Source of the DNA: Candidatus Delongbacteria bacterium
GTDB lineage: Bacteria; Delongbacteria; UBA4055
Direction of reading: 5' to 3'
NCBI GenBank assembly: GCA_016938535.1
Contig: JAFGUL010000066.1
Coordinates: forward strand, 1-5,350
DNA length: 5,350 nt
Under the pieces are notes generated by a model. That model searched no databases. It saw only the letters and a program-made list of their open reading frames with translations, and was not told where the DNA came from. A program made the translations under genes and the position numbers. Shown here piece by piece: positions 1 through 5,350 of the stretch. Each line of letters starts with the position of its first letter. The first letter of the stretch is position 1.

Positions 1-1
1 G

Positions 2-436
2 AAGCTCTGTCACGGAGCGCCGTTCTATGTGCTCGGCCCGCTTGTGACCGACATCGCGCCCGGCTACGACCACATCACTTCCGCCATTGGCGGAGCCCTT
101 GCGGCGGCTAACGGGGCGGACTTCCTGTGCTATGTAACTCCGGCGGAGCATCTCCGCCTTCCCGATCTTGACGATATGAAGGAAGGCATAATAGCCTCCC
201 GTATTGCCGCCCACGCCGCAGACATTGCGAACGGACTTCCCGGCGCGATGGACTGGGACAATGCAATGAGCAAAGCGCGCCATGACCTTGACTGGAAAAA
301 GCAGATCGAACTCGCCATTGATCCGGAAAAAGCAAAAGCTTACAGAGAATCTGCAGCTCCTTTGGACGAAGAGGTCTGCTCAATGTGCGGCGAATTCTGC
401 GCGATCAAACGAAGCAACAGGGTACTGGATAAATAA
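2..436 (+). CDS. thiC: Phosphomethylpyrimidine synthase ThiC, C-terminal 144 residues (5' end outside window)
   Basis: ThiC is the radical-SAM enzyme that rearranges aminoimidazole ribotide into HMP-phosphate, the pyrimidine half of thiamine, in the cytoplasm. The reading frame is open from base 2 to a TAA at 434-436. The visible part carries the family signature [17 protein letters not shown], then CYVTPAEHL and the IAAHAADIA helix. Near the C-terminus is the iron-sulfur cysteine cluster CSMCGEFC. Its spacing is CX2CX3C, one residue shorter than the CX2CX4C of the E. coli type (CSMCGPKFC); from memory, shorter forms occur in other anaerobe-type ThiC proteins. The gene is truncated only by the window edge, so any upstream TPP riboswitch cannot be judged. 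By hand count bases 1-360 are about 58% GC, well above the next genes. The identification is very secure. Confidence 0.96.
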   Translation, partial: KLCHGAPFYVLGPLVTDIAPGYDHITSAIGGALAAANGADFLCYVTPAEHLRLPDLDDMKEGIIASRIAAHAADIANGLPGAMDWDNAMSKARHDLDWKKQIELAIDPEKAKAYRESAAPLDEEVCSMCGEFCAIKRSNRVLDK

Positions 437-445
437 ATTGTTATA

Positions 446-486
446 TTTGTTAATTTGTCAATTTTTTTGTATATTGTTTTAACAAA
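446..486. repeat. 8-bp inverted repeat around the candidate promoter (possible operator)
   Basis: TTTGTTAA at 446-453 is the exact reverse complement of TTAACAAA at 479-486, with 25 bp between. The left arm covers the candidate -35 element and the right arm falls at the expected transcription start. This placement would suit autoregulation by an antitoxin-toxin complex. The operator role is inference, and the arms contain only one G-C pair each. Confidence 0.35.
447..475 (+). promoter_or_regulatory. Candidate sigma70-type promoter for the toxin-antitoxin operon
   Basis: TTGTTA at 447-452 (4 of 6 to the -35 consensus) and TATATT at 470-475 (5 of 6 to the -10 consensus) are separated by 17 bp. 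A start around 482 would leave a leader of about 20 nt before the antitoxin ATG at 503. The region is very AT-rich, so chance matches are likely. No convincing terminator for thiC was found here, so read-through from thiC is also possible. Confidence 0.4.
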
Positions 487-492
487 AAATGT

Positions 493-498
493 AGAGGA
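493..498 (+). promoter_or_regulatory. Ribosome binding site that fixes the antitoxin start
   Basis: AGAGGA lies 4 nt before the ATG at 503. It supports this start over an in-frame ATG at 455, which would add 16 unusual hydrophobic residues encoded by the AT-rich promoter region. Confidence 0.6.
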
Positions 499-502
499 CT
501 TC

Positions 503-715
503 ATGATTACAAAAGATCTTAAAAACGAGACTTTAAAGCTTAGCCCCGTAGAGAAGGTTCAGCTGGTAGAATTGATATTACAGAGTCTGAACGAATTCGA
601 TACGAAAATAGAGAATTTATGGGTGGCAGAATCTGAAGCGAGATACAGTGATTATAAAGTAGGCAAATTAAAGGAAGTTCCTTTAGAAGATGTCAAAAAA
701 AGGCTGAATAAATGA
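503..715 (+). CDS. Type II antitoxin, addiction-module component family (PF09720/TIGR02574-like)
   Basis: This 70-residue, highly charged protein looks like the small antitoxins paired with RelE/ParE toxins. They bind and neutralise the toxin and often help repress their own promoter. Residues 13-30 (LSPVEKVQLVELILQSLN) match the N-terminal helix pattern of the family, LSPxE followed by an amphipathic LxxxxLxSL helix. Residues 46-69 (EARYSDYKVGK, then LEDVKKRLN) match the C-terminal ARxxxYxxGK...EEVxxRL pattern. The start at 503 is chosen for the AGAGGA site just upstream and because family members start shortly before the LSP motif. Its stop overlaps the toxin ATG as ATGA (712-715), so the two are translationally coupled. 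The local GC content is low, about 35% by hand count. The family call rests on pattern and context and is fairly sure; direct DNA binding by this protein is not shown by any visible motif. Confidence 0.82.
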   Translation: MITKDLKNETLKLSPVEKVQLVELILQSLNEFDTKIENLWVAESEARYSDYKVGKLKEVPLEDVKKRLNK

Positions 716-1002
716 AAATAGTTTTTCTGCCTCCCGCTTTTAAAGAACTTGAAGACGCAATAAACTATTATAACTTTCAACTCGAAAACCTTGGTGATCA
801 ATTCTATCAGGAATTTCTCGAAGCATCCTTACTTATTAGAAACTTTCCTTCAATCTGGCATAAAACAGGAAAGTATTCAAGAAGATTCGTATTGAGAAGA
901 TTTCCTTATATGATTCTATTCGTTGCTGAAAGCGATAAAATAATTATCACAGCAGTTGCTCATCAGCACAGACATCCTGAATCTTATAATCGAAGTTTGT
1001 AA
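712..1002 (+). CDS. RelE/ParE-family toxin
   Basis: This 96-residue protein has the compact RelE/ParE fold pattern. There is an N-terminal strand (MKIVFLPPA), an acidic helix with AxxYY (residues 16-20), LGDQFYQEF (27-35), a central arginine-rich strand (FVLRRFPYMILF, 59-70), and the closing strand with IIITAVAHQHRHPESY (77-92). The RRFPY...AVAHxxRxPxxY ending is characteristic of the family. Members act either by cutting mRNA at the ribosome (RelE) or by poisoning gyrase (ParE); the sequence alone does not decide which. A purine run (AAAAAAAGG, 695-703, inside the antitoxin gene) gives a ribosome binding site about 8 nt before the ATG. It overlaps the antitoxin by 4 nt and is followed after 7 nt by lnt. 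It appears full length and intact. Confidence 0.88.
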   Translation: MKIVFLPPAFKELEDAINYYNFQLENLGDQFYQEFLEASLLIRNFPSIWHKTGKYSRRFVLRRFPYMILFVAESDKIIITAVAHQHRHPESYNRSL

Positions 1003-1009
1003 TATATTG

Positions 1010-2560
1010 ATGAAAAAGAACAAATCCCAGACATATATATTACTCACAATTATCCTCAGCGGTACTGTTATAGGGCTCATATTTCCGCCCGTCCGAAGCA
1101 ATTATGCAGTAATTTTATTCCTTCTCCCCCTGATCCACGCACTTTATACAGACCCTGAGAGATCAGTCCGTTACAGTTTCTTCTTCGGGTTGTCTCTTAC
1201 AGCATCTTCCTGCTGGTGGATATTTTCCAATTCAGGCGCGGACGCTCTGTGGATTCAAATAATTTCGGGATTCGGGCTTTTCCTTGTCAGTGCATCCTAT
1301 TACGCGCTCTTCGGGCTGACCTACAAATACTCTCACAGGCTCTTCGGTAAGCGGGCTATATGGACTCTTCCCCTTTTATGGGGAGGCATTGAAACGGCCA
1401 TGCTGTTCGAGGAGCTGGCTTTCCCGTGGACTTATCTTGCTCACACATTTACAGACAAAATCTACTTTATACAGATCGCCGAATTGTTCGGGGTAAGTTC
1501 GGTATCAGTAGCTATTCTCTATATTTCGCTTCTGATCTACAGTTCAATAAAATATATGATCAAAAGAGATTATTTCAGGGTTTACACTAGATTCCAAGCC
1601 GCTCTGCTGCTGTTTTTCGGGATCATGATTTTCGGCTGGCTAAGAATGGGATATATCGAAAGACAGATCGTAACCTCGGGATCAATAAAAGCCTCACTGA
1701 TCCATCCCGGACTGGATGTGGAGTACAAGTGGGAAAAAAAGAATTTTAAAGATATCATAGATACTCAGATAAAGCTCAGCGAGACTGCGGTCCTGCAAAA
1801 ACCTGATCTTGTAATATGGGGAGAAAGTAATTTTCCGGGATATCTTGAGAACTATCCTTCATATCTGGCTGATTTTATGCTGTTCGCCGCAGATAAAAAG
1901 GTTGACCTCTGCATCGGTTCTCTAGGCTATGATTATTTCTCAGACACTGACTCATTTAAAAAATACAACAGCACATTTTTATTTGATCAGGAGAAAAACA
2001 CTTCAAGATATGACAAACGAAAACTGGTGCCTTTCGGCGAGAGCTTCCCTTTCGCGTGGGCGCTTACATTTTTGAAGAACATATCGCTGGGTCAGGCAAA
2101 TTTCGACAAGGGAGTGAACAACAAACCGTTCGAAATGACCGGCGGATCAAAGTTTCATTCCAATATTTGCTATGAAGCTCTTTTCCCCTATTATAATGCT
2201 TCCTTAGTGCGTAAAGGATCACAATTTATAGTGAATGTGTCAAATGATGCATGGTATGAAAATACCCGTCAGGTTTATCAGCACAGCAGGTTCAATGTAT
2301 TTAGAGCGATCGAGAACAGAAGAAGCATCGTAAGACTTGCAAACAAGGCTGAAAACTCTGTTTTTCTTCCGTCCGGCAGGCAGTCAATTCTATTTTATAA
2401 TGAAAGAAATGTGCAGAATACCGTAAATGTTCCTCTTAACGACAGTATCACTTTTTTTACCCGGTACGGCAGATATTTAGCGCTTCTTCTCCTTTTATTT
2501 AACGGAGCGGTTCTATCGGCCGGAATACTTAAAAGAAAAAATTTTAATGGAAATTTATGA
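1010..2560 (+). CDS. lnt: Apolipoprotein N-acyltransferase, divergent
   Basis: Lnt is an inner-membrane enzyme that adds the third acyl chain, from phospholipid, to the N-terminal cysteine of lipoproteins so that they can be sorted to the outer membrane. The 516-residue length is normal. Hydrophobic stretches near residues 8-25, 31-46, 54-76, 79-103, 115-133, 152-179 and 194-213 plus one at 485-506 give the expected eight membrane segments around a periplasmic nitrilase domain. The nitrilase triad is visible: E272 (VIWGES), K336 (YDKRKLVPFGE, with E344) and C387 (SNICYEA, with Y388 and E389). W241 sits where E. coli has W237. Odd points: the usual VQxN strand reads LIHPGL, and the usual TNTGIS loop reads NKAENS (445-450). 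The ATG at 1010 gives a typical MKKNK start, but no clear Shine-Dalgarno precedes it. The frame is open to an ATG at 956 inside the toxin gene, judged unlikely as the start. Its stop overlaps thiI by ATGA. Confidence 0.93.
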   Translation: MKKNKSQTYILLTIILSGTVIGLIFPPVRSNYAVILFLLPLIHALYTDPERSVRYSFFFGLSLTASSCWWIFSNSGADALWIQIISGFGLFLVSASYYALFGLTYKYSHRLFGKRAIWTLPLLWGGIETAMLFEELAFPWTYLAHTFTDKIYFIQIAELFGVSSVSVAILYISLLIYSSIKYMIKRDYFRVYTRFQAALLLFFGIMIFGWLRMGYIERQIVTSGSIKASLIHPGLDVEYKWEKKNFKDIIDTQIKLSETAVLQKPDLVIWGESNFPGYLENYPSYLADFMLFAADKKVDLCIGSLGYDYFSDTDSFKKYNSTFLFDQEKNTSRYDKRKLVPFGESFPFAWALTFLKNISLGQANFDKGVNNKPFEMTGGSKFHSNICYEALFPYYNASLVRKGSQFIVNVSNDAWYENTRQVYQHSRFNVFRAIENRRSIVRLANKAENSVFLPSGRQSILFYNERNVQNTVNVPLNDSITFFTRYGRYLALLLLLFNGAVLSAGILKRKNFNGNL

Positions 2561-3732
2561 AAATAATTTATCTTATCAAATACGGCGAACTGATGCTCAA
2601 AAAAAAGAACAGGAGGTTCTTTGAAGACATCGTAATAAAAAACTGCTTCGCGATCCTGAGAGAACATAAAATAAAAAAAGTCAAACTTTTCGGAAGGTTT
2701 TTATTTGAGGCTGAAGTATCTGACGAAAACGAGAAAGATATAATCACAGAAAAAATACGCACGAGAATATTCGGACTTTCAAGTGTAAGCCCCGGAACTG
2801 AGATCGAGACTGAGTTCAACACGATCGCGGAAGAGTGCGTTAAGCAGGCCGGGAAATTTATCGCTGCGAATGACCCGAAAACATTCAAGATCGAAGTTAA
2901 GAGACCATTCAAGAACTATGAGAAAACATCTCTTGAACTCGCTTCAGAACTCGGATCGGTAGTCTGGACGGAATTTCAGCATCTCGAAGTTGATCTCAAG
3001 AATCCTGACATGACAATTTATGTCGAGATACTTCAGGATTTTACAATCGTGTATTCTATGAAATACAGGTGCCTTAGAGGGCTTCCTGTCGGATCTTCGG
3101 GAAAGGTCGGGCTTCTGCTTTCCGGCGGGATCGACTCACCTGTTGCAGGATATCTCGCCCAGAAAAGAGGCTGTTATTTGAACTGTGTCTATTTCCACTC
3201 TCCGCCTCACACATCTCAAAAGGCTAAAGAAAAAATTATCGAACTCGCCGGAAAACTTCTGAATTATCAAAGCCGTATCAGGCTGTTCGTGGTCAATTTT
3301 ACAGAATCACAGCTCATGCTCAAAAAACTAACGGACGAACAGTATTTTGTAGTCCTCGGAAGAAGAATGATGATGCGCATAGTCAATGAGATCGCTAAAG
3401 AACACGAATTCAAGGCTCTGATCACGGGAGAAAGCCTCGGTCAGGTTTCCAGTCAGACGCTCGAGAATATGAGGTGTATCGATACTGTCGCCGAACTGCC
3501 TGTACTTCGACCGCTTATCTGCTACGATAAAGAAGAAACGATCGAGATCTCACGCAGAATAGGCACTTATGACATCTCCACTCTGCCTTACGACGACTGT
3601 TGTACGCTTTTCCTGCCGCCTAATCCCAACACGAGATCGAAAATATCGAACCTCGAAAGAGAAGAAACGAAAGTTGATATAGAATCAATCGTGAAAAAGG
3701 CCGTTGAGACCGTTGAAATTATCGATCTATGA
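2557..3732 (+). CDS. thiI: tRNA 4-thiouridine synthase ThiI, form without rhodanese domain
   Basis: ThiI adenylates uridine 8 of tRNA and replaces its oxygen with sulfur to give 4-thiouridine, a near-UV sensor. The 391-residue protein begins with the family start IIYLIKYGELMLKKKNRRFF. Next comes a THUMP region (roughly 60-165) and a PP-loop ATP-binding motif SGGIDSP (189-195). Downstream motifs are ITGESLGQVSSQT (289-301), LPVLRPL (314-320) and YDDCCTLFLPPNPNTR (345-360). The DCC cysteines (348-349) are the likely sulfur-handling position, by analogy with the conserved cysteine of other ThiI proteins. The protein ends soon after, so the C-terminal rhodanese domain of E. coli ThiI (about 480 residues) is absent, as in the Bacillus type. 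A cysteine desulfurase probably supplies sulfur directly, and a role in thiazole synthesis is not supported. Start and lnt stop overlap (ATGA, 2557-2560). Only a weak GGA precedes the ATG, so coupling to lnt translation is likely. Confidence 0.95.
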   Translation: MKIIYLIKYGELMLKKKNRRFFEDIVIKNCFAILREHKIKKVKLFGRFLFEAEVSDENEKDIITEKIRTRIFGLSSVSPGTEIETEFNTIAEECVKQAGKFIAANDPKTFKIEVKRPFKNYEKTSLELASELGSVVWTEFQHLEVDLKNPDMTIYVEILQDFTIVYSMKYRCLRGLPVGSSGKVGLLLSGGIDSPVAGYLAQKRGCYLNCVYFHSPPHTSQKAKEKIIELAGKLLNYQSRIRLFVVNFTESQLMLKKLTDEQYFVVLGRRMMMRIVNEIAKEHEFKALITGESLGQVSSQTLENMRCIDTVAELPVLRPLICYDKEETIEISRRIGTYDISTLPYDDCCTLFLPPNPNTRSKISNLEREETKVDIESIVKKAVETVEIIDL

Positions 3733-4491
3733 CTCTCTGTGAACTACCGTTGCCGATGCCTGAGAGGTCGGAGTGACGGTCACCTCGCAGATCTGAACAT
3801 GCCCGGGCAGGCTCGCGGAAAAGAAAACGATATCAGCGATATCATCAGCCGTCAACGGTTTTAGACCCTGATAAACTTTCTTCGCCCTCTCCTCATCCCC
3901 GTGAAATCTTACCACGCTAAAGTTCGTTTCGACAAGCCCCGGCTGAATATTCGTAACTCTGACGGGAGTATCAACAGTATCCATCCTTAATCCGTCACTG
4001 ATCAGCCTGACCGCCGCTTTCACTCCGCAGTAAACTGCTCCGTTAGGATACGCTGCGACTCCCGCTATCGAGCCTATATTGATCACATGGCCTTTCTTAT
4101 TTTTGATCATAAGCGGAACGATATTCCGTGACAGGTACAGCAGTCCCTTGACATTCGAATCTATCATCTCGTCCCAGTCATCAATGCTGCCATTCTGAAA
4201 CTTATCCATTCCGAGCGCACCGCCCGCATTGTTGATAAGCACATCTATCTTCTGCCATTTTTTCGGAAGTTCATCTATTATCATCTGAACTTTTGCTCTG
4301 TCGCTCACATCAAGCTGATAAGTCAAGATCTCGGTATCGAATTTTTTATTAATTGCATCTGCGACTTTTATAAGCTTCTCTATGTCTCTCGAACAAAGGA
4401 TCAGATTTGCACCATTCTCCGCAAATTTCTCAGCGCATGCTTTCCCTATCCCGCTGTTTGCACCTGAGATGAATACGATCTTGTTTTTCAT
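3727..4491 (-). CDS. Short-chain dehydrogenase/reductase, YdfG-like (NADP-dependent)
   Basis: This 254-residue classical SDR has the Rossmann nucleotide motif SGANSGIG (9-16, with Ser in place of the usual Thr) and an Arg at 35 after the second strand that favours NADP(H). It also has the D61-V62 adenine contact, NNAG (87-90), and the catalytic set N113, S141, Y154 and K158 (YCGVK). PGLVETNF (184-191) follows. The C-terminal pattern TPTSQASATVVHR resembles E. coli YdfG and related proteins, which reduce malonic semialdehyde to 3-hydroxypropionate and oxidise serine or allo-threonine. The exact substrate here is not determined. AAGGAG on the minus strand (4506-4501) lies 9 nt before the ATG and supports the start. 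The gene converges on thiI with a 6-bp coding overlap and is divergent from the gene at 4685. It is probably transcribed alone. Confidence 0.93.
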   Translation of the reverse strand: MKNKIVFISGANSGIGKACAEKFAENGANLILCSRDIEKLIKVADAINKKFDTEILTYQLDVSDRAKVQMIIDELPKKWQKIDVLINNAGGALGMDKFQNGSIDDWDEMIDSNVKGLLYLSRNIVPLMIKNKKGHVINIGSIAGVAAYPNGAVYCGVKAAVRLISDGLRMDTVDTPVRVTNIQPGLVETNFSVVRFHGDEERAKKVYQGLKPLTADDIADIVFFSASLPGHVQICEVTVTPTSQASATVVHRES

Positions 4492-4500
4492 TATACAAAA

Positions 4501-4506
4501 CTCCTT
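4501..4506 (-). promoter_or_regulatory. Ribosome binding site of the dehydrogenase gene
   Basis: AAGGAG read on the minus strand, 9 nt before the start codon at 4491. It is the strongest Shine-Dalgarno match in the window and fixes the start. Confidence 0.7.
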
Positions 4507-4516
4507 TTTTTTGTGT

Positions 4517-4545
4517 AATCTAACTATCTTTCAACATTTATTCAA
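4517..4545 (-). promoter_or_regulatory. Weak candidate promoter for the dehydrogenase gene
   Basis: On the minus strand TTGAAT (4545-4540) and TAGATT (4522-4517) are 17 bp apart, placing a start near 4510 just before the AAGGAG site. Both boxes are imperfect and the region is AT-rich, so this is only a suggestion. Confidence 0.25.
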
Positions 4546-4554
4546 TAATTTTTG

Positions 4555-4576
4555 ATTTCTGAAATAATAAATTTAT
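4555..4576. repeat. Two adjacent short palindromes between the divergent candidate promoters
   Basis: ATTTC-T-GAAAT (4555-4565) and the perfect 10-bp palindrome ATAAATTTAT (4567-4576) are one base apart. They lie between the two candidate -35 boxes, where an operator could affect both genes. Almost pure A+T makes chance occurrence quite likely. Confidence 0.3.
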
Positions 4577-4586
4577 GATTTTTTTA

Positions 4587-4614
4587 TTTACATTACCGGA
4601 TTTTAGTTTATATT
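4587..4614 (+). promoter_or_regulatory. Candidate promoter for the C25-like gene
   Basis: TTTACA (4587-4592) and TATATT (4609-4614) are 16 bp apart, each with 5 of 6 bases matching consensus, which gives a leader of about 65 nt. A perfect TATAAT at 4660-4665 is an alternative -10 element. It lacks a good -35 at the right distance and would leave a leader of only about 13 nt. Confidence 0.35.
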
Positions 4615-4675
4615 TATGCAGTGTTATTTGTGACAGGAAGATTATGTTAAAGAATTAACTATAATGTTTAAAGAT

Positions 4676-4679
4676 GGAG
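4676..4679 (+). promoter_or_regulatory. Ribosome binding site that fixes the C25-like start
   Basis: GGAG lies 5 nt before the ATG at 4685. It supports this start over an in-frame ATG at 4664, which would put acidic residues (MFKDGES) in front of the signal peptide. Confidence 0.6.
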
Positions 4680-4684
4680 AAAGT

Positions 4685-5350
4685 ATGTTGAAAAAGATCA
4701 TTTTTACCGCGGCATTTTTAGGTTTGACCGGACTCTTATTCCCCCAAAAAATGTTATTCAGTGACAGTTGGGGTTCTCACGGTTTCAGTCTTCCAAAATC
4801 TAACACATCAGGAGTGACACTGAATCATTCCATAAACGAGTTTACCCTAAACAAAACTCAGATAAACGGAGAGACACTAACGACGGTTCAGTTACCTGGT
4901 GTGTTTCTTCCGAACGATGAAGGAGCTCCGGACCTGCCCGGGTCTGCAAGATATATCGCAATACCTCAGGGAGCAAAAGCGACATTTACTATTGTCGATT
5001 CAAGAAAGGAAGTCTATCAGAATATTGATATCGCTCCTGCGTCGAACATTCCTATCGACATTGACAGCACTCCTCTCTATTACAAGAAGGATCAGGAAAT
5101 TTACTCAAAAGACGAATATTTCCCGAATTCACCTGTTATAATGTCAGACCCGGCGAAAATAAGAGGTGTGGATGTTGTACTTGTAGGAATTACACCCTTC
5201 CAATACAACCCCGTAACTAAAGAACTCATTGTTTACAGAGACTTGAAAGTTGAAGTGACTTTCGAGGGCGGAAACGGCAGATTCGGTGAGGACAGGCTGA
5301 GAAATGAACATTGGGACAGGATACTTAAAAACATAATCATTAACAGCTCA
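4685..5350 (+). CDS. Exported protein with gingipain-like (C25) propeptide domain, N-terminal 222 residues (3' end outside window)
   Basis: The frame stays open from the ATG to the last base. The start MLKKIIF followed by a hydrophobic stretch (5-20) is a signal peptide; cleavage before Q21 is plausible but no AxA site is seen. The mature part resembles the propeptide of C25 cysteine proteases (Propeptide_C25, PF08126). It shows NDEGAPDLPGSARYIAIPQG (77-96), then IDIAPA (114-119), KIRGVDVVLVGITPFQYNP (158-176), an IVYRDLKVEVTFEGG strand pair (182-196), and DRLRNEHWDRIL (203-214). In this family the prodomain is followed by a Cys-His protease domain and often a C-terminal sorting or repeat region, all of which would lie beyond the window. 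Proteolytic function is therefore inferred, not seen. It is divergent from the dehydrogenase gene and appears to have its own promoter. Confidence 0.8.
   Translation, partial: MLKKIIFTAAFLGLTGLLFPQKMLFSDSWGSHGFSLPKSNTSGVTLNHSINEFTLNKTQINGETLTTVQLPGVFLPNDEGAPDLPGSARYIAIPQGAKATFTIVDSRKEVYQNIDIAPASNIPIDIDSTPLYYKKDQEIYSKDEYFPNSPVIMSDPAKIRGVDVVLVGITPFQYNPVTKELIVYRDLKVEVTFEGGNGRFGEDRLRNEHWDRILKNIIINSS

Noticed and set aside
108..383. Minus-strand open frames opposite thiC
   Set aside because: They are shadows of the GC-rich thiC frame, which has clear conserved motifs, and they show no recognisable protein pattern.
433..461. Perfect TTGACA on the minus strand (461-456), a possible antisense promoter into thiC
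   Set aside because: No acceptable -10 box lies 16-18 bp away, and there is no minus-strand gene to serve.
435..468. Possible rho-independent terminator after thiC: AAATTG pairing with CAATTT followed by a T run
   Set aside because: The stem has 6 bp with a single G-C pair and an 18-nt loop, too weak to call.
692..715. A7 run before GG near the antitoxin end as a frameshift site fusing antitoxin and toxin
   Set aside because: A -1 shift meets a TAA at 709-711 before the toxin ATG, so no fusion forms. The run is better explained as the toxin's ribosome binding site.
2395..2912. Minus-strand open frames opposite the lnt-thiI junction
   Set aside because: They overlap two well-supported genes and show no motif or good ribosome binding site.
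2557..3732. ThiI as a thiamine (thiazole) biosynthesis gene linked to thiC
   Set aside because: The rhodanese domain needed for the thiazole role in enterobacteria is absent, and thiC is separated from thiI by three other genes.
4899..5141. 80-residue plus-strand frame inside the C25-like gene
   Set aside because: It is out of frame with the propeptide-like protein, which shows strong family motifs over the same bases, and it has no features of its own.

Overview
The window suggests a Gram-negative (diderm) bacterium of moderate to low GC, possibly from the FCB superphylum or a related candidate phylum. The signs are an apolipoprotein N-acyltransferase (Lnt), which implies lipoproteins sorted to an outer membrane, and an exported protein that starts like a gingipain-type (C25) protease, a family common in that part of the tree. 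The organism assignment is inference. No rRNA or other taxonomic marker is present.

Layout: positions 2-436 hold the 3' end of thiC (thiamine pyrimidine synthesis), clearly GC-richer than what follows. After a 66-bp AT-rich gap with a plausible promoter comes a tight four-gene plus-strand run: a small PF09720-like antitoxin (503-715), a RelE/ParE-family toxin (712-1002, ATGA overlap), lnt (1010-2560, 7-bp gap) and thiI (2557-3732, ATGA overlap). A minus-strand YdfG-like short-chain dehydrogenase (3727-4491) runs into thiI tail to tail, and the two coding ends overlap by 6 bp. A 193-bp AT-rich divergent region (4492-4684) has candidate promoters for both directions and short palindromes. The last gene (4685 to the window end) encodes an exported protein with a C25-propeptide-like domain and runs off the edge.

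How the genes relate: thiC makes the HMP-P moiety of thiamine. The ThiI here lacks the rhodanese domain and is best read as a tRNA 4-thiouridine enzyme, so its nearness to thiC need not mean a shared pathway. The most notable arrangement is the toxin-antitoxin pair. It sits directly upstream of, and apparently co-directional and co-transcribed with, lnt (usually essential in Gram-negatives) and thiI, so its autoregulated promoter may also drive these housekeeping genes. No tRNA, rRNA, CRISPR array, insertion sequence or clearly new system was seen. No gene-free stretch exceeds 300 bases; the longest is the 193-bp divergent region.
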